Positions 17,708 through 27,665 of a stretch of 64,000 nt of DNA are shown piece by piece. The DNA is from CABZJG01 sp902512685 (GTDB taxonomy: Bacteria > Pseudomonadota > Alphaproteobacteria > Rhodobacterales > Rhodobacteraceae): NCBI GenBank assembly GCA_051201605.1, contig CP179201.1, forward strand, positions 2,232,001 to 2,296,000, in the 5' to 3' direction. The notes beneath the pieces were generated by a model. That model did no database searches and had not been told where the DNA came from. It worked only from the letters and a program-made list of their open reading frames with translations. Within the stretch, counting starts at the first letter, position 1. Every line of letters begins with the position of its first letter. The position numbers and the translations under genes are program-made.

Positions 17708-20440
17708 GTGACTGATACGCCTGAATTGCCGCCGACAGACGACGAACAGCCTGAAACAAGCAGCGCTTTTTCCGGCCCGTCTGTATCGATCACAGATGAG
17801 ATGAAAAGCTCATATCTTGATTATGCCATGAGCGTGATCGTGAGCCGCGCCATCCCTGATTTACGTGATGGTCTAAAGCCTGTGCACCGCCGAATTTTAT
17901 ATGCGATGCATGAAACCGGCAATAGCCACGATAAACCCTATCGTAAGTCAGCCCGGCCTGTTGGCGATGTCATGGGTAAGTACCACCCCCATGGGGACGG
18001 CGCGATTTACGACGCGCTTGTGCGGATGGCACAAGAGTTTTCCATGTCTCTGCCATTGCTGGATGGTCAAGGCAACTTTGGCTCGATGGATGGGGATAAC
18101 CCGGCCGCGATGCGCTATACAGAAGTGCGCATGGATAAACCGTCGGCCTATCTTCTTGCGGATATAGACAAAGACACGGTTGATTTTCAGGACAATTATG
18201 ACGGCAAAGACCGCGAGCCCACTGTTTTGCCCTCTCGGTTCCCCAATATGCTTGTCAACGGGGCGGGCGGTATCGCTGTTGGAATGGCGACGAACATACC
18301 TCCGCATAACTTGGGCGAAGTGGTCACAGCAACACTTGCCTTGATCGAAGATCCTGACTTAAGCAGCGAAGATTTGATCCAATATGTCCCCGGGCCAGAT
18401 TTTCCGACCGGAGCCCTCATGTTGGGCCGCTCTGGCGCGCGTAAAGCCTATTTAGAAGGGCGTGGCAGCGTCATTATCCGATCAAAGACGCGCATCGAAG
18501 AGCTGCGAAAAGACAGATATGCGATCATCATTGATGAAATTCCCTATCAGGTGAATAAGGCTTCAATGATTGAAAAAATCGCGGAACAAGTCCGCGATAA
18601 GAAAATTGATGGCATATCGCATGTGCAGGATGAAAGTGACCGCAACGGTGTGCGGGTTGTGATCGAATTAAAGCGTGATGCCACAGCCGAAGTGGTTCTA
18701 AATCAACTTTACCGCTTCACCCCGATGCAAACTTCCTTTGGCTGCAACATGTTGGCCTTGAACGGCGGCCGTCCAGAGCAACTAACACTTCGCTCTTTCC
18801 TAACAAACTTTATTGATTTCCGCGAAGATGTCGTGGCCCGCCGGGTGGCATTTGAGTTGCGCAAAGCCCGCGAGCGCAGCCATATCTTATGCGGATTGGC
18901 CGTGGCCGTTTCCAATGTAGATGAAGTGGTCGCAACCATTCGCTCGTCTGCCGATGCAGCCGACGCAAGAGAAAAGCTGATGACCCGCAGGTGGCCGGCG
19001 CAAGAAATTGCTGAATATATTAAGCTGATAGACGATCCCACCCATAAAATTAACGACGATGGCTCGTATAACCTATCTGAAACCCAGGCCCGCGCTATAC
19101 TTGAGCTGCGCTTGCAAAGACTGACCCAGCTAGGGGTTCAAGAAGTCACTGATGAACTTCAAACCTTGGCAAAAAATATAATTGATTATCTCGAAATTCT
19201 AAGTTCTCGAGAACGTATAATGAGTATCATTAAAGATGAACTCGCAGATGTCCGAGAAAAATTTGCTGTTCCGCGCCGCACCGAAATTATCGAGTGGTCG
19301 GGCGATATGGAAGATGAAGATCTCATCGAGCGCGAAGATATGGTGGTGACCGTAACAGCCGCAGGCTATATCAAACGTACACCTTTGGCGGATTTTCGTG
19401 CCCAGCGGCGCGGTGGCAAGGGGCTGTCAGGAATGCAAACAAAAGACGAAGACGTAGTAACCACTCTCTTCGTTGCGAACACACATACACAGCTTTTGTT
19501 TTTCACCACCGACGGGATGGCCTATAAACTCAAGACATGGCGGCTGCCGCTCGGGGGCCGCACAGCGAAAGGAAAAGCTGTCGTCAATATTCTTCCCATT
19601 CCAACCGGCGTCTCTATTGCGGCTATTATGCCAGTTGATGCGCCTGAGGCCGAATGGGAAAATCTTCAAATTATTTTTGCCACATCCGCCGGTGATGTGC
19701 GCCGTAATGCTCTTTCAGATTTCACCAATGTGCGGGCAAATGGAAAAATTGCGATGGATTTGCCGGAAAATGTAGAGTTGGTAAATGCTCGGATCGCAAA
19801 TGAAGATGACGATGTCATGCTAGTTACAAATTCCGGCCGTGCAATTCGATTTTCAACAACCGATGTCAGAGTTTTCAAAGGCAGAAAATCAACTGGGGTC
19901 AGGGGTATTCGACTTTCAGGCCAGGACCGTGTGGTATCTATGTCGATTATACGGCATTTCGTTGCGACTTCGGATGAACGTGCCGCCTATTTGAAAATGC
20001 GCCGGGCGGTGGCTGGTATGACAGATGAGGATGAAACCACTGATGAAGACGACAGCAGTGCATATGCAACCATAAGCCCTGCACGCTATGCAGAAATGTC
20101 GGCAGAAGAGAACTTAATCCTAACTATTTCCACAGGCGGTTCTGGTAAACTTTCATCAAGCCATGATTATCCTGTGCGCGGGCGAGGCGGTATGGGTGTT
20201 GCGGCCATGGACAAAGCCATGCGCGGCGGTGATTTGGTTGCCAGCTTTCCTGTGGATATCGAAGATCAAATTATGCTGGCCACATCTAAGGGCCAATCAA
20301 TACGCGTACCTGTTGAAGGTATTTCCTTCCGGTCGCGCAGCGCTGGAGGTGTGAAAGTTTTCAACACCGGCAAAGGCGAAGAGGTGGTTTCTGTTGCATG
20401 GATAGCAGAACAAGAAGGTGAGGCCACAGAAGACGAGTGA
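17708..20440 (+). CDS. gyrA: DNA gyrase subunit A
   Basis: A 910-aa GyrA with the DNA-cleaving Tyr in MRYTEVRM, the QRDR segment KYHPHGDGAIYDALVRMAQ, and the six-bladed C-terminal beta-pinwheel containing the GyrA box QRRGGKG. The start is GTG, since the nearby ATG at 17695 is out of frame, and the ribosome site is weak. The position equivalent to E. coli Ser83 is Gly98; Asp87 is kept as Asp102. An acidic linker near residue 775 (EDETTDEDDS) and an acidic tail are usual. It stands alone, with 126 bp upstream and 235 bp downstream. Confidence 0.97.
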   Translation: MTDTPELPPTDDEQPETSSAFSGPSVSITDEMKSSYLDYAMSVIVSRAIPDLRDGLKPVHRRILYAMHETGNSHDKPYRKSARPVGDVMGKYHPHGDGAIYDALVRMAQEFSMSLPLLDGQGNFGSMDGDNPAAMRYTEVRMDKPSAYLLADIDKDTVDFQDNYDGKDREPTVLPSRFPNMLVNGAGGIAVGMATNIPPHNLGEVVTATLALIEDPDLSSEDLIQYVPGPDFPTGALMLGRSGARKAYLEGRGSVIIRSKTRIEELRKDRYAIIIDEIPYQVNKASMIEKIAEQVRDKKIDGISHVQDESDRNGVRVVIELKRDATAEVVLNQLYRFTPMQTSFGCNMLALNGGRPEQLTLRSFLTNFIDFREDVVARRVAFELRKARERSHILCGLAVAVSNVDEVVATIRSSADAADAREKLMTRRWPAQEIAEYIKLIDDPTHKINDDGSYNLSETQARAILELRLQRLTQLGVQEVTDELQTLAKNIIDYLEILSSRERIMSIIKDELADVREKFAVPRRTEIIEWSGDMEDEDLIEREDMVVTVTAAGYIKRTPLADFRAQRRGGKGLSGMQTKDEDVVTTLFVANTHTQLLFFTTDGMAYKLKTWRLPLGGRTAKGKAVVNILPIPTGVSIAAIMPVDAPEAEWENLQIIFATSAGDVRRNALSDFTNVRANGKIAMDLPENVELVNARIANEDDDVMLVTNSGRAIRFSTTDVRVFKGRKSTGVRGIRLSGQDRVVSMSIIRHFVATSDERAAYLKMRRAVAGMTDEDETTDEDDSSAYATISPARYAEMSAEENLILTISTGGSGKLSSSHDYPVRGRGGMGVAAMDKAMRGGDLVASFPVDIEDQIMLATSKGQSIRVPVEGISFRSRSAGGVKVFNTGKGEEVVSVAWIAEQEGEATEDE

Positions 20441-20675
20441 AATCGTTTCACTGGGAGAGATATCAAAATCATGGCTGCCTTATACTACCATTATTGGGGG
20501 TATACCTTTTTCCCTTAAAAATATCCCTATTAGATATATACTTTACTTAAAGCTGTATGCAAAATCGCAATACAGTGTCTGTGCGTTTTATTTAAATGCG
20601 GTGTTTTAAACTTCATCCGCCAAAAACATTTAAGCAGAACATTCGAATAGTGTATTTTTTAGTTAAAGGGATATT

Positions 20676-21539
20676 ATGCAAAACTGGGATGATCTTAAAT
20701 ATTGTTTAGCCCTTGATGAATTTCGGACAATGACTGCTGCAGCCAAAGCACTTGGGACCAACACTGCAACGGTTTCACGCCGCATCGAAAGATTAACTGA
20801 AGAAGCCGGCCAGCCTTTGTTTACTCGCCAAAATTGCCAGTGGATGGCAACAACTCTGGGGCAAGAACTTTCCGCTGTAGCGCGCCGCATTGAAGAGCGA
20901 CTTCATGCTGCAGAGATAAACGCTTCTATTCTAGAAGACAATTACAAGCTGCATATTACCGCGCCGCAATTTATCATTGAGGCCTGTCTGCTCCCAGAAG
21001 CGGATCGACTTCTAACCACCTATCCCCAGATGGAAATGAAGTTAGCGTCTACCCATGCAAGTCTGGCATTTGGCGAAACCGACCTTATTTTATCTTTTTC
21101 AAAGCCCGAAGAAGGTCGCATTTTCAGATTTAGAATTGGTCAACTCAGATGCGGGTTCTATCATGCAGCGCGGTTTAATAATAATCTACAGGGGTGGATA
21201 AACGTTGATAGCGAAACTGGCCCACACTTAAAATTAGAAGATGGGATTGCGCCCCTTAACCAGAGCCCACGGTTAACTGTCTCTAACTTATTAAACGCGC
21301 ATCAGCTTATTCGTACAATGCCGCTTTTGGCCTATTTACCTTGTAGCTTTGCCGACAGTAAGCCTGATCTGATGCTTTTTGAACCTGCTGGAAAAAATCA
21401 GAATGAAATTTGGGCATCTTATCATTATACCCGAAAGAAAGATCCTGTATTGAAGCTGGCAAGGGATTGGATTGAGAGCAGTCTTATGGATAAACCGCCT
21501 CGAATAGATCAGGCCAATCACATGGCCGCTAGGCCATAA
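20676..21539 (+). CDS. LysR-family transcriptional regulator
   Basis: A 287-aa regulator with an N-terminal winged helix (FRTMTAAAKALGTNTATVSRRIERL) and a C-terminal domain that diverges from classical LysR effector domains. It belongs to the short-sensor LysR group that often acts on neighbouring genes, but its own neighbour, a peptidase, runs convergently and overlaps by 22 bp at the 3' ends. Target and effector are unknown. The 235 bp upstream holds its promoter and nothing else I recognise. Confidence 0.8.
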   Translation: MQNWDDLKYCLALDEFRTMTAAAKALGTNTATVSRRIERLTEEAGQPLFTRQNCQWMATTLGQELSAVARRIEERLHAAEINASILEDNYKLHITAPQFIIEACLLPEADRLLTTYPQMEMKLASTHASLAFGETDLILSFSKPEEGRIFRFRIGQLRCGFYHAARFNNNLQGWINVDSETGPHLKLEDGIAPLNQSPRLTVSNLLNAHQLIRTMPLLAYLPCSFADSKPDLMLFEPAGKNQNEIWASYHYTRKKDPVLKLARDWIESSLMDKPPRIDQANHMAARP

Positions 21540-23008
21540 AGGTCAGAAAATTTATCTTTCAAATAGTCCAGTAACGGGTCGACCGAAACGGCGTTTCCAC
21601 TGGCCAATGAGATAAGATCCGAGGCAGAAAAACGTCCGCCGTGCCTTTGAAGGCGTTGTTGCAGCCACGAGACAGCTGGGCCTAGATTTCCGGAATTTAA
21701 CTCTGCATCAAGATCGCCGACATCTTTCCTCAGCGCCTTATAAAGGCATCCCGCATAAACATTACCTAATGAGTATGTTGGAAAATAACCAAAGAGCCCT
21801 TCGGACCAATGAACATCTTGCAGAACACCATTTGAGGCTTTATCGACGCTATACCCGAAATCTGTTGCAAATCGGTCATTCCACGCGGTCTCTAAATCTG
21901 TCACCTCTAATGCTCCGGAAATTAGATCACGCTCTAGATCAAAGCGCAGCATGATATGCAGATTATATTGAAGCTCATCAGCTTCGGTTCGAATGTATCC
22001 ACGCGACACCCGGTTAACTGCTTGGTAGAAAGCCTCTTCGTCTTCCAAACCGAAATCACCGAACACAGCGCGCATTCGGCGATAGAGATAACCCGTAAAT
22101 GGACGAGAGCGGGCCAATTGGTTTTCATAAATTCGGCTTTGACTTTCATGAACCCCCATTGAGCACCCTGCCCCGATCGGAGAAAATCCATATTCTGGAT
22201 CAATATTTTGCTCATAACTGCCATGGCCCACTTCGTGCACTGTTGAGTAAAAGCAATTTAACGGATCACTTGGATCCGTTCTTGTGGTGATCCGTACGTC
22301 ATGACCCGAACCTGAGCTAAACGGATGCACAGCTTTATCAATCCGTCCGCGTGAAAAATCATAGCCAAAACATTCTGCCAGTTCATGCGCAATCAGCATT
22401 TGCTGTTTAGGATCAAAATGTCCCTGCAATGCTTTAGGCTGTGGACGATCCAGAACAGCTGCACGTAATTTCACTAATGGTGCTCTGAGCTGATCGAACA
22501 TGTCTGTCAGAGCCGCGACCTCTCCATCCGGCTCATAATCTTTAAGTAATGCTTCATAAGGCACTGAATTGCCGCCTTGAGCCAAAGCTTCGCCTTCCTG
22601 GCGGCGCAGTTGAATAACCTCTTCTAGAATGGGCGCAAAGGCCATAAAATCATCGTCTTCCCGAGCCTTGGCCCAAATTTGATGGGATTTTGGCGTAATG
22701 CGGGCCAATGCAACCGAAAGCTCGACCGGGACTTTTCGGGCCCGCAGCAGCGCGCGCTCAATTAAGCCTACCTGGCGTGTTTCCAGCGCCGTCAATGCCT
22801 GTGATTGGGCAGCCGCCAGTAAATCCTCTAGCTCGCTTGAACTGCGCCGATCATGGAGCGTTTTTTCAAGTGCAGCAGATTCCTCGGCCCGGTCTTGTAA
22901 CGCGCCCTTCGGCATCACCGTTTCTTGATCCCACCCAAGCCGCGTTGCGATTTTGACGAGGGCTTCTGTTTGGTGCTGATACTCCATTAATTTTGAAAAA
23001 GCGGTCAC
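21518..23008 (-). CDS. M32 carboxypeptidase
   Basis: A 496-aa metal-dependent carboxypeptidase of family M32 (Thermus carboxypeptidase Taq type), which removes C-terminal residues from peptides. The zinc motif HEVGH and the following GSYEQN are intact, and the family segments DVRITTR and GVHESQSRIYEN are present. No signal peptide, so cytoplasmic. It lies 3 bp after ctaA in the same direction. Confidence 0.92.
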   Translation of the reverse strand: MTAFSKLMEYQHQTEALVKIATRLGWDQETVMPKGALQDRAEESAALEKTLHDRRSSSELEDLLAAAQSQALTALETRQVGLIERALLRARKVPVELSVALARITPKSHQIWAKAREDDDFMAFAPILEEVIQLRRQEGEALAQGGNSVPYEALLKDYEPDGEVAALTDMFDQLRAPLVKLRAAVLDRPQPKALQGHFDPKQQMLIAHELAECFGYDFSRGRIDKAVHPFSSGSGHDVRITTRTDPSDPLNCFYSTVHEVGHGSYEQNIDPEYGFSPIGAGCSMGVHESQSRIYENQLARSRPFTGYLYRRMRAVFGDFGLEDEEAFYQAVNRVSRGYIRTEADELQYNLHIMLRFDLERDLISGALEVTDLETAWNDRFATDFGYSVDKASNGVLQDVHWSEGLFGYFPTYSLGNVYAGCLYKALRKDVGDLDAELNSGNLGPAVSWLQQRLQRHGGRFSASDLISLASGNAVSVDPLLDYLKDKFSDLYGLAAM

Positions 23009-23011
23009 GGC

Positions 23012-24163
23012 TTAAAGTCCTTTTACCGATTGCTGTGGCGGGTAAGCGGCTAAAAACCGTGCACGCAAAATTAAAACCCAAAGAACAACTGCTCCCAATT
23101 GATGTACGATAGCGATATGCCAAGGGGCCGCATATAAGACGGTTGTAATGCCCAAAACCATTTGCAGGCTCATCATCGCAAGAATGGCATTGAAAGCAAA
23201 TCTAACCATCGCATTTCCCGATGATCGCGAGCGCCGCCAAGCAATTATGCCCAAAATGAAAACCCCATAACCGGCTATACGGTGCATGAATTGCACCAGT
23301 CCATCATCTTCAAAAAAGTTGCGCCACCAAGGGTTTAGCAAAAATGAGTCGGATGGAAAAAATTCCCCAGCCATCAAGGGCCAATCGATATAATTGCGCC
23401 CAGCATCTATGCCCGCCACCAGCGCACCAATAAGAATTTGCAGAAATGTGAAATGCAGCAGTCCCGTCGAGAGCTTAAACAAACGTCCCTCTCGGCTGCG
23501 TCGACGTTGGATTAAATCACTCTCGCGTTCGCTCAGATGAAACAGAAACCAAGCAATGAAACCCAAGATCACAAAGGCCAAACCCAAGTGGGTCGCCAAG
23601 CGGTAGCTAGCAACATCCAGCATGGTTCCAGAAAGCCCGCTGGAAACCATCCACCATCCGATTGCGCCTTGGGTTCCACCCAAAGCCCCAAGCAACAGTA
23701 ATTTTGGCGTCCAGCCTGTGGGAATTTTCTTTGTAAAATAGAAAACCACAAATCCGATGGCCCAAACCAGACCAACCACACGGCCCAATTGCCTATGGCC
23801 CCATTCCCACCAATAGATGACCTTAAAGCTCTGCAGGCTCATGCCTTTGTTCTGCAGCAGGTATTCTGGGATTTGTTTGTATTTTTCAAACTCTTCAGAC
23901 CAGTCTTGTTCGGACAAAGGCGGCAGAGCTCCGCTCATCGGTCGCCATTCTGTTATACTTAAGCCGCTATCGGTCAAACGGGTAAGACCTCCAACAAGGA
24001 TCATCATCACCACCAGTAAGAACAGTAAGATGAGCCATACACGCATTAAAGAGCGGTTCGCTTGTCCCCGACCCCGGTCGATGATTCCAGCTGCTTCTTG
24101 AACCGGTGAAGAAGATTCAGTCACGGTAGCGACGTCTTCAAAAATTGATCTCTTGCGGGTCAT
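23012..24163 (-). CDS. ctaA: Heme A synthase
   Basis: CtaA/COX15 oxidises heme O to heme A for cytochrome c oxidase. The 383-aa protein has eight predicted membrane helices, the first with GGLTRLTDSGLSITEWRP, the signature of the family, and heme-ligand histidines in WEWGHRQLGR, RLATHLGLAF, FMHRIAGYG and IVHQLGAV. It is the alphaproteobacterial long type without the Cys pair of Bacillus CtaA. It is followed at 3 bp by the M32 gene. Confidence 0.94.
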   Translation of the reverse strand: MTRKRSIFEDVATVTESSSPVQEAAGIIDRGRGQANRSLMRVWLILLFLLVVMMILVGGLTRLTDSGLSITEWRPMSGALPPLSEQDWSEEFEKYKQIPEYLLQNKGMSLQSFKVIYWWEWGHRQLGRVVGLVWAIGFVVFYFTKKIPTGWTPKLLLLGALGGTQGAIGWWMVSSGLSGTMLDVASYRLATHLGLAFVILGFIAWFLFHLSERESDLIQRRRSREGRLFKLSTGLLHFTFLQILIGALVAGIDAGRNYIDWPLMAGEFFPSDSFLLNPWWRNFFEDDGLVQFMHRIAGYGVFILGIIAWRRSRSSGNAMVRFAFNAILAMMSLQMVLGITTVLYAAPWHIAIVHQLGAVVLWVLILRARFLAAYPPQQSVKGL

Positions 24164-24225
24164 ACAGGTTCAGGCTTTCTATTATTTCCACCTAGAGAAT
24201 AGAGCGCGAACATGTAAGCTTCAAG

Positions 24226-24972
24226 TCATTCGCCGCGTTCTTTCCACCTTACAATTTGTCGCAACATACCATGAAATATTTGTACATCTGCCCGTGTCAA
24301 AGGCAATCGGGACCACATATTGCGAAGATTTATCTTCATGCCCTGCGCCTTGGTCTCAGGAAAGAAAAACCCTGCCGTTTCCAATCGCTGCTCAAAATGC
24401 TCTGCGAGTTTTTCGACATCTTGGACTGCGGCCCAGTCGGTGCCCGCCAATTCCATTTTTTGAGTTTCAATCTGGCCTTGAGCGCGCCGCCATTCGTAGG
24501 CCAGTAGCAATACACATTGCGCCAAATTGAGCGATGGAAATTCTTGGTTTACCGGCAGGGTAATGATGGCGTTTGCCACGGCAACATCTTCGTTCTGCAA
24601 TCCAGCCCTTTCAGGGCCAAACAGAACCGTCACTTTTTGTCCAGAAGCGTTCAGCTCTGCCGCCTTTTCCATTGCCGCTTGGGGCGCATAAACCGGCTTT
24701 GTCAAGCCGCGGCTTCTGGCCGTTGTGGCAAAGACAAAATGCGCGTCACCGCTGGCATCTGCAACGGTTTCAAAATGAGCTGCGTCATCCAAAACGCGCC
24801 CTGCTCCGCTGGCCATTGCAATGGCTTTTGGGTTTGGCCAACCATCCCGGGGCGCAACAACCCGCATTCTATCGAGACCAAAATTAAGCATGCCGCGCGC
24901 AGCCGCGCCTATATTTTCACCCATTTGAGGGCGGACAAGGACAAACGTCGGTTGTGGATGCAAACTGGTCAT
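24226..24972 (-). CDS. trmJ: TrmJ-type SPOUT tRNA methyltransferase
   Basis: A 248-aa SPOUT-fold RNA methyltransferase. It starts TFVLVRPQMGENIGAAARGMLNFGL, has the knot motifs VLFGPERAGLQNED and NQEFPSLNLAQCV, and a C-terminal helical extension (about residues 165-248), as in TrmJ, which 2'-O-methylates tRNA position 32. The start at 24972 is preferred over 25002. The site specificity is by analogy only. Confidence 0.8.
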   Translation of the reverse strand: MTSLHPQPTFVLVRPQMGENIGAAARGMLNFGLDRMRVVAPRDGWPNPKAIAMASGAGRVLDDAAHFETVADASGDAHFVFATTARSRGLTKPVYAPQAAMEKAAELNASGQKVTVLFGPERAGLQNEDVAVANAIITLPVNQEFPSLNLAQCVLLLAYEWRRAQGQIETQKMELAGTDWAAVQDVEKLAEHFEQRLETAGFFFPETKAQGMKINLRNMWSRLPLTRADVQIFHGMLRQIVRWKERGE

Positions 24973-25108
24973 TGGGTCACCATTTGAATGTATGCAGCCC
25001 ATCTATGCTAGAAAACCTGCCCTGAAAAGCCCTTTGAACACCTTAAGCCATAGCCATTTATGAAATTTAAGATTATGGAAGTTTAAAACTGCTATCAGGA
25101 ACTTTCAC

Positions 25109-25738
25109 ATGATGGACCAAGAGCATCCACAAGTTTATTTGATTACCCCAGGCGAATTTGAGCTTTCCCGTTTTAGTGATCAATTGGCCAGCGTCCTTGA
25201 TGGCAATGAAGTGGGCTGCGTGCGTCTTGCTTTAAACACAAAAGACGAATTAGAGATTTCAAAAATCGCTGATAGCCTGCGCGATGTTTGTCATGCTCGT
25301 GATGTTGCACTGGTGATCGAAAGCCACATTATGCTGGTCGAACGTTTGGGGCTTGATGGGGTCCATTTAATTGATGGTGCGCGCGCAGTTCGAAAATCGC
25401 GTGACGCTTTGGGAAAAGAGGCGATCGTTGGCACTTTTTGTGGCACGTCAAAACATGACGGGATGTCCGCAAGCGAAGCCGGTGCCGACTATGTTAGTTT
25501 TGGTCCGGTGCAAAGCACGACACTGGGCGATGGGCAAGTCGCGGAAATCAATTTGTTCGCATGGTGGTCAGAGATGATCGAAGTGCCTGTTGTTGCAGAA
25601 GGTGGGCTCGATATACCCGCAATCACCAATCTGCGAAAAGTTACTGATTTTATTGCCCTGCAAGACGAAATTTGGCGCAAAGGCAATCCATCGGAGGCTT
25701 TAACTGCCTATATCAAGGCGATGACTTCAACCGGCTAG
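25109..25738 (+). CDS. ThiE/TenI-like TIM-barrel protein
   Basis: A 209-aa protein with the thiamine-phosphate-synthase fold: LVERLGLDGVHL, DYVSFGPV and VPVVAEGGL. The ThiE active loop normally reads GPxFxTxTK; here it is GPVQSTTLGDGQ, without the Lys. It is therefore probably a TenI-like relative or another alphaproteobacterial ThiE paralogue and not a proven thiamine-phosphate synthase. It stands alone, divergent from the methyltransferase gene, and converges with olsA with a 26-bp overlap. Confidence 0.7.
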   Translation: MMDQEHPQVYLITPGEFELSRFSDQLASVLDGNEVGCVRLALNTKDELEISKIADSLRDVCHARDVALVIESHIMLVERLGLDGVHLIDGARAVRKSRDALGKEAIVGTFCGTSKHDGMSASEAGADYVSFGPVQSTTLGDGQVAEINLFAWWSEMIEVPVVAEGGLDIPAITNLRKVTDFIALQDEIWRKGNPSEALTAYIKAMTSTG

Positions 25739-26558
25739 TCGCCTGTTGGTGGGCGCTGCTCACCTGACTTTGCAAGTACTTTGAAAGCTCTTTGCGGGAT
25801 GCAAATTCGGCAATCGCAACAGGCGGTGAAAAGACCACCTCAACCCTGCCTTGGCGCCACGTGCTGAGGGTCAGCAGAAAGTGGGCATCAAAAGCCATAT
25901 CACCCCACCAACCATAAAATCGGTCATCACAGCCCTTTGGGGCTTTGTACACCACACTTACCGGTTGCACATGTATATTGCTGTTTGCGCTTTGCTCGAA
26001 CAAGGCCGCAAAAAGCGTTGATTTAAATGGCAAAACCTGCCGTCCATCGGTTGAGGTCCCCTCAGGGAAGAAGAGCAACTTATGTCCCGCTTGCAAGCGC
26101 GATGACAGTATATCGCGTTGCAATTTGGCTTGCCGCCTGTCCCGTTTTATAAAAACCGTACCGGTTGCGCGCGCTAGCCATCCGATACCGGGCCAGGCGG
26201 CCACTTCGGACTTTGATACAAAATATACGCGTTGCGCGGCATTCAAAGTAAATATATCAAGCCATGACGAATGGTTTGCAACGACGGCACCGTTATTGGT
26301 CATCGGGCGGCCACCAATTTGATGTTTAATACCCATAATGCGCAGAGCGAGCCTGCAAACGACTTGGGTCAGCAAGGGCGTTATCGGCCGATTGTGCCCA
26401 AAGAGGGGTTTTTCAAAAATACGCAGCAGCAGTAAGAGTAATAGCCCGCCAAAGATGACAAGGAACATGGGCACAATGCGCATTATTGCTATGCACCAAC
26501 CCAGAAGGGATATTGCCTTTATTTGCAGATCGCCTTGCGGGCTTTGCCAAGTTGTCAT
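25713..26558 (-). CDS. olsA: Lyso-ornithine lipid acyltransferase OlsA
   Basis: A 281-aa PlsC-type acyltransferase with an N-terminal membrane helix (about 20-45), the catalytic HX4D motif in NHSSWLD, the FPEGTST acceptor motif, and a basic middle. PlsC proteins transfer acyl chains to lysophospholipids. Its ATGA overlap with an OlsB-type gene upstream makes OlsA, the second enzyme of ornithine-lipid synthesis, the best call. Ornithine lipids replace phospholipids under phosphate limitation in marine roseobacters. Confidence 0.85.
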   Translation of the reverse strand: MTTWQSPQGDLQIKAISLLGWCIAIMRIVPMFLVIFGGLLLLLLLRIFEKPLFGHNRPITPLLTQVVCRLALRIMGIKHQIGGRPMTNNGAVVANHSSWLDIFTLNAAQRVYFVSKSEVAAWPGIGWLARATGTVFIKRDRRQAKLQRDILSSRLQAGHKLLFFPEGTSTDGRQVLPFKSTLFAALFEQSANSNIHVQPVSVVYKAPKGCDDRFYGWWGDMAFDAHFLLTLSTWRQGRVEVVFSPPVAIAEFASRKELSKYLQSQVSSAHQQATSRLKSSP

Positions 26559-27412
26559 GTCAATGTCTCAGCTTTGGAATAAATGTTTTTCTGCCGGCCA
26601 TTCATACGCTCTATATCTAAAACCAAACAGACATCTGTTGTATTAAAGTCGTAATCAATAAATGCATTTTGCCCAACATACCCACCCAACCGCAGATAGG
26701 CTTTAATCAAGGCGGGAATTTCCAATACGGCCTTACGGCGGTCCAAATTTTCCTGTGGGATCAAATCCATGATCTGAGCACTTGGGGCTTTGGCTTCGAT
26801 CCTTAATTCTGGCGGTGCAAGGTGGCGCTGATGTAACAGACTAAGCGGTGCAGCGAACTTATTTAAATCTGTGCCATGAAAGCTTGCCACTCCAAACAAG
26901 ATTTCAATTTTCTCTGCCAGAACAAATTCAGATAGACCTTTCCAAAGATGATATAGGGCAGTTCCGCCCCGATAATCGGGATGCACACAGGATCTACCAA
27001 GTTCTAACAATTTACGGCCAGAGCTTTTTAATTTTGAAAGATCATACTCATCCTCAGAATAAAACTGCCCAAGGGCTTTGGCCTTTTCATCTGTCATCAA
27101 ACGATAGACACCCACCACGCCGTCGTTGCGGTCGCTTTGTTTTGCCTTATCTACCAAAATGAGGTGATCAAAATAGGGATCAAAATGATCCCGCTCCAAA
27201 CGGTTTTCATGGTCAACAAGGTTTCCGCAACCGCCAAGTTCGGAAATAAAGACATCATACCTCAGCCTCTGAGCTGCCAAAAACTCTTGTTCTGTTTGTG
27301 CAAATTTAACAATGAAGTTAGGCGAATGTGACAAGGAATTGCCCTTTTTTAGATGCTCTCTGTAGCCAAGACGCGCGTTTTTGACAAGATATGACCAGAT
27401 TGAAACCCACAA
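26555..27412 (-). CDS. olsB: L-ornithine N-acyltransferase OlsB
   Basis: A 285-aa GNAT-fold acyltransferase that makes lyso-ornithine lipid from ornithine and 3-hydroxyacyl-ACP. Family segments are AQRLRYDVF, RLERDHFDPYFDHL, LELGRSCVHPDYRGG and LFGVASFHGTD. The N-terminal 30 residues have no clear counterpart in other OlsB proteins and an internal start, perhaps a TTG near 27332, is possible. It overlaps olsA. No phosphate-starvation box was identified by eye. Confidence 0.88.
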   Translation of the reverse strand: MWVSIWSYLVKNARLGYREHLKKGNSLSHSPNFIVKFAQTEQEFLAAQRLRYDVFISELGGCGNLVDHENRLERDHFDPYFDHLILVDKAKQSDRNDGVVGVYRLMTDEKAKALGQFYSEDEYDLSKLKSSGRKLLELGRSCVHPDYRGGTALYHLWKGLSEFVLAEKIEILFGVASFHGTDLNKFAAPLSLLHQRHLAPPELRIEAKAPSAQIMDLIPQENLDRRKAVLEIPALIKAYLRLGGYVGQNAFIDYDFNTTDVCLVLDIERMNGRQKNIYSKAETLT

Positions 27413-27440
27413 AATACAACTTAAAGTTGTTTTCTATAAA

Positions 27441-27665
27441 TTAGTCTTTAAAAAGAACCTGAACCAAAACAATGCGTGATCCGTCAATGACTATTTTTCC
27501 AACTTCGGTAAAGTTAACTGTGATCCGATTATCGATACGTGATTGCACTTGCCCAATCCCCCAATCGGGCTGTGATGGGTGTTTCACCAACATCCCCGGC
27601 TCTAAGAAGTTATTTAAATTATCCAATCCATACGCCCCCAGAAAATTCCATTCACAATGAAACAT
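27441..27665 (-). CDS. DUF3553 protein
   Basis: A 74-aa protein with the DUF3553 core LEPGMLVKHPSQPDWGIGQVQSRI...ITVNFTEVGKIVI, a small beta-barrel-like domain resembling the CarD/RNA-polymerase interaction fold. The ATG at 27665 overlaps the divergent chpT start by 9 bp. Family members usually begin near LDNLNNFLEPG, so a TTG start near 27629, preceded by GGGGG, is plausible. Function unknown. Confidence 0.75.
   Translation of the reverse strand: MFHCEWNFLGAYGLDNLNNFLEPGMLVKHPSQPDWGIGQVQSRIDNRITVNFTEVGKIVIDGSRIVLVQVLFKD

Noticed and set aside
20435..20455. Small hairpin at the gyrA stop (AGTGAAA/TTTCACT)
   Set aside because: Seven pairs with a 3-nt loop but no following T-run; not enough to call a terminator.
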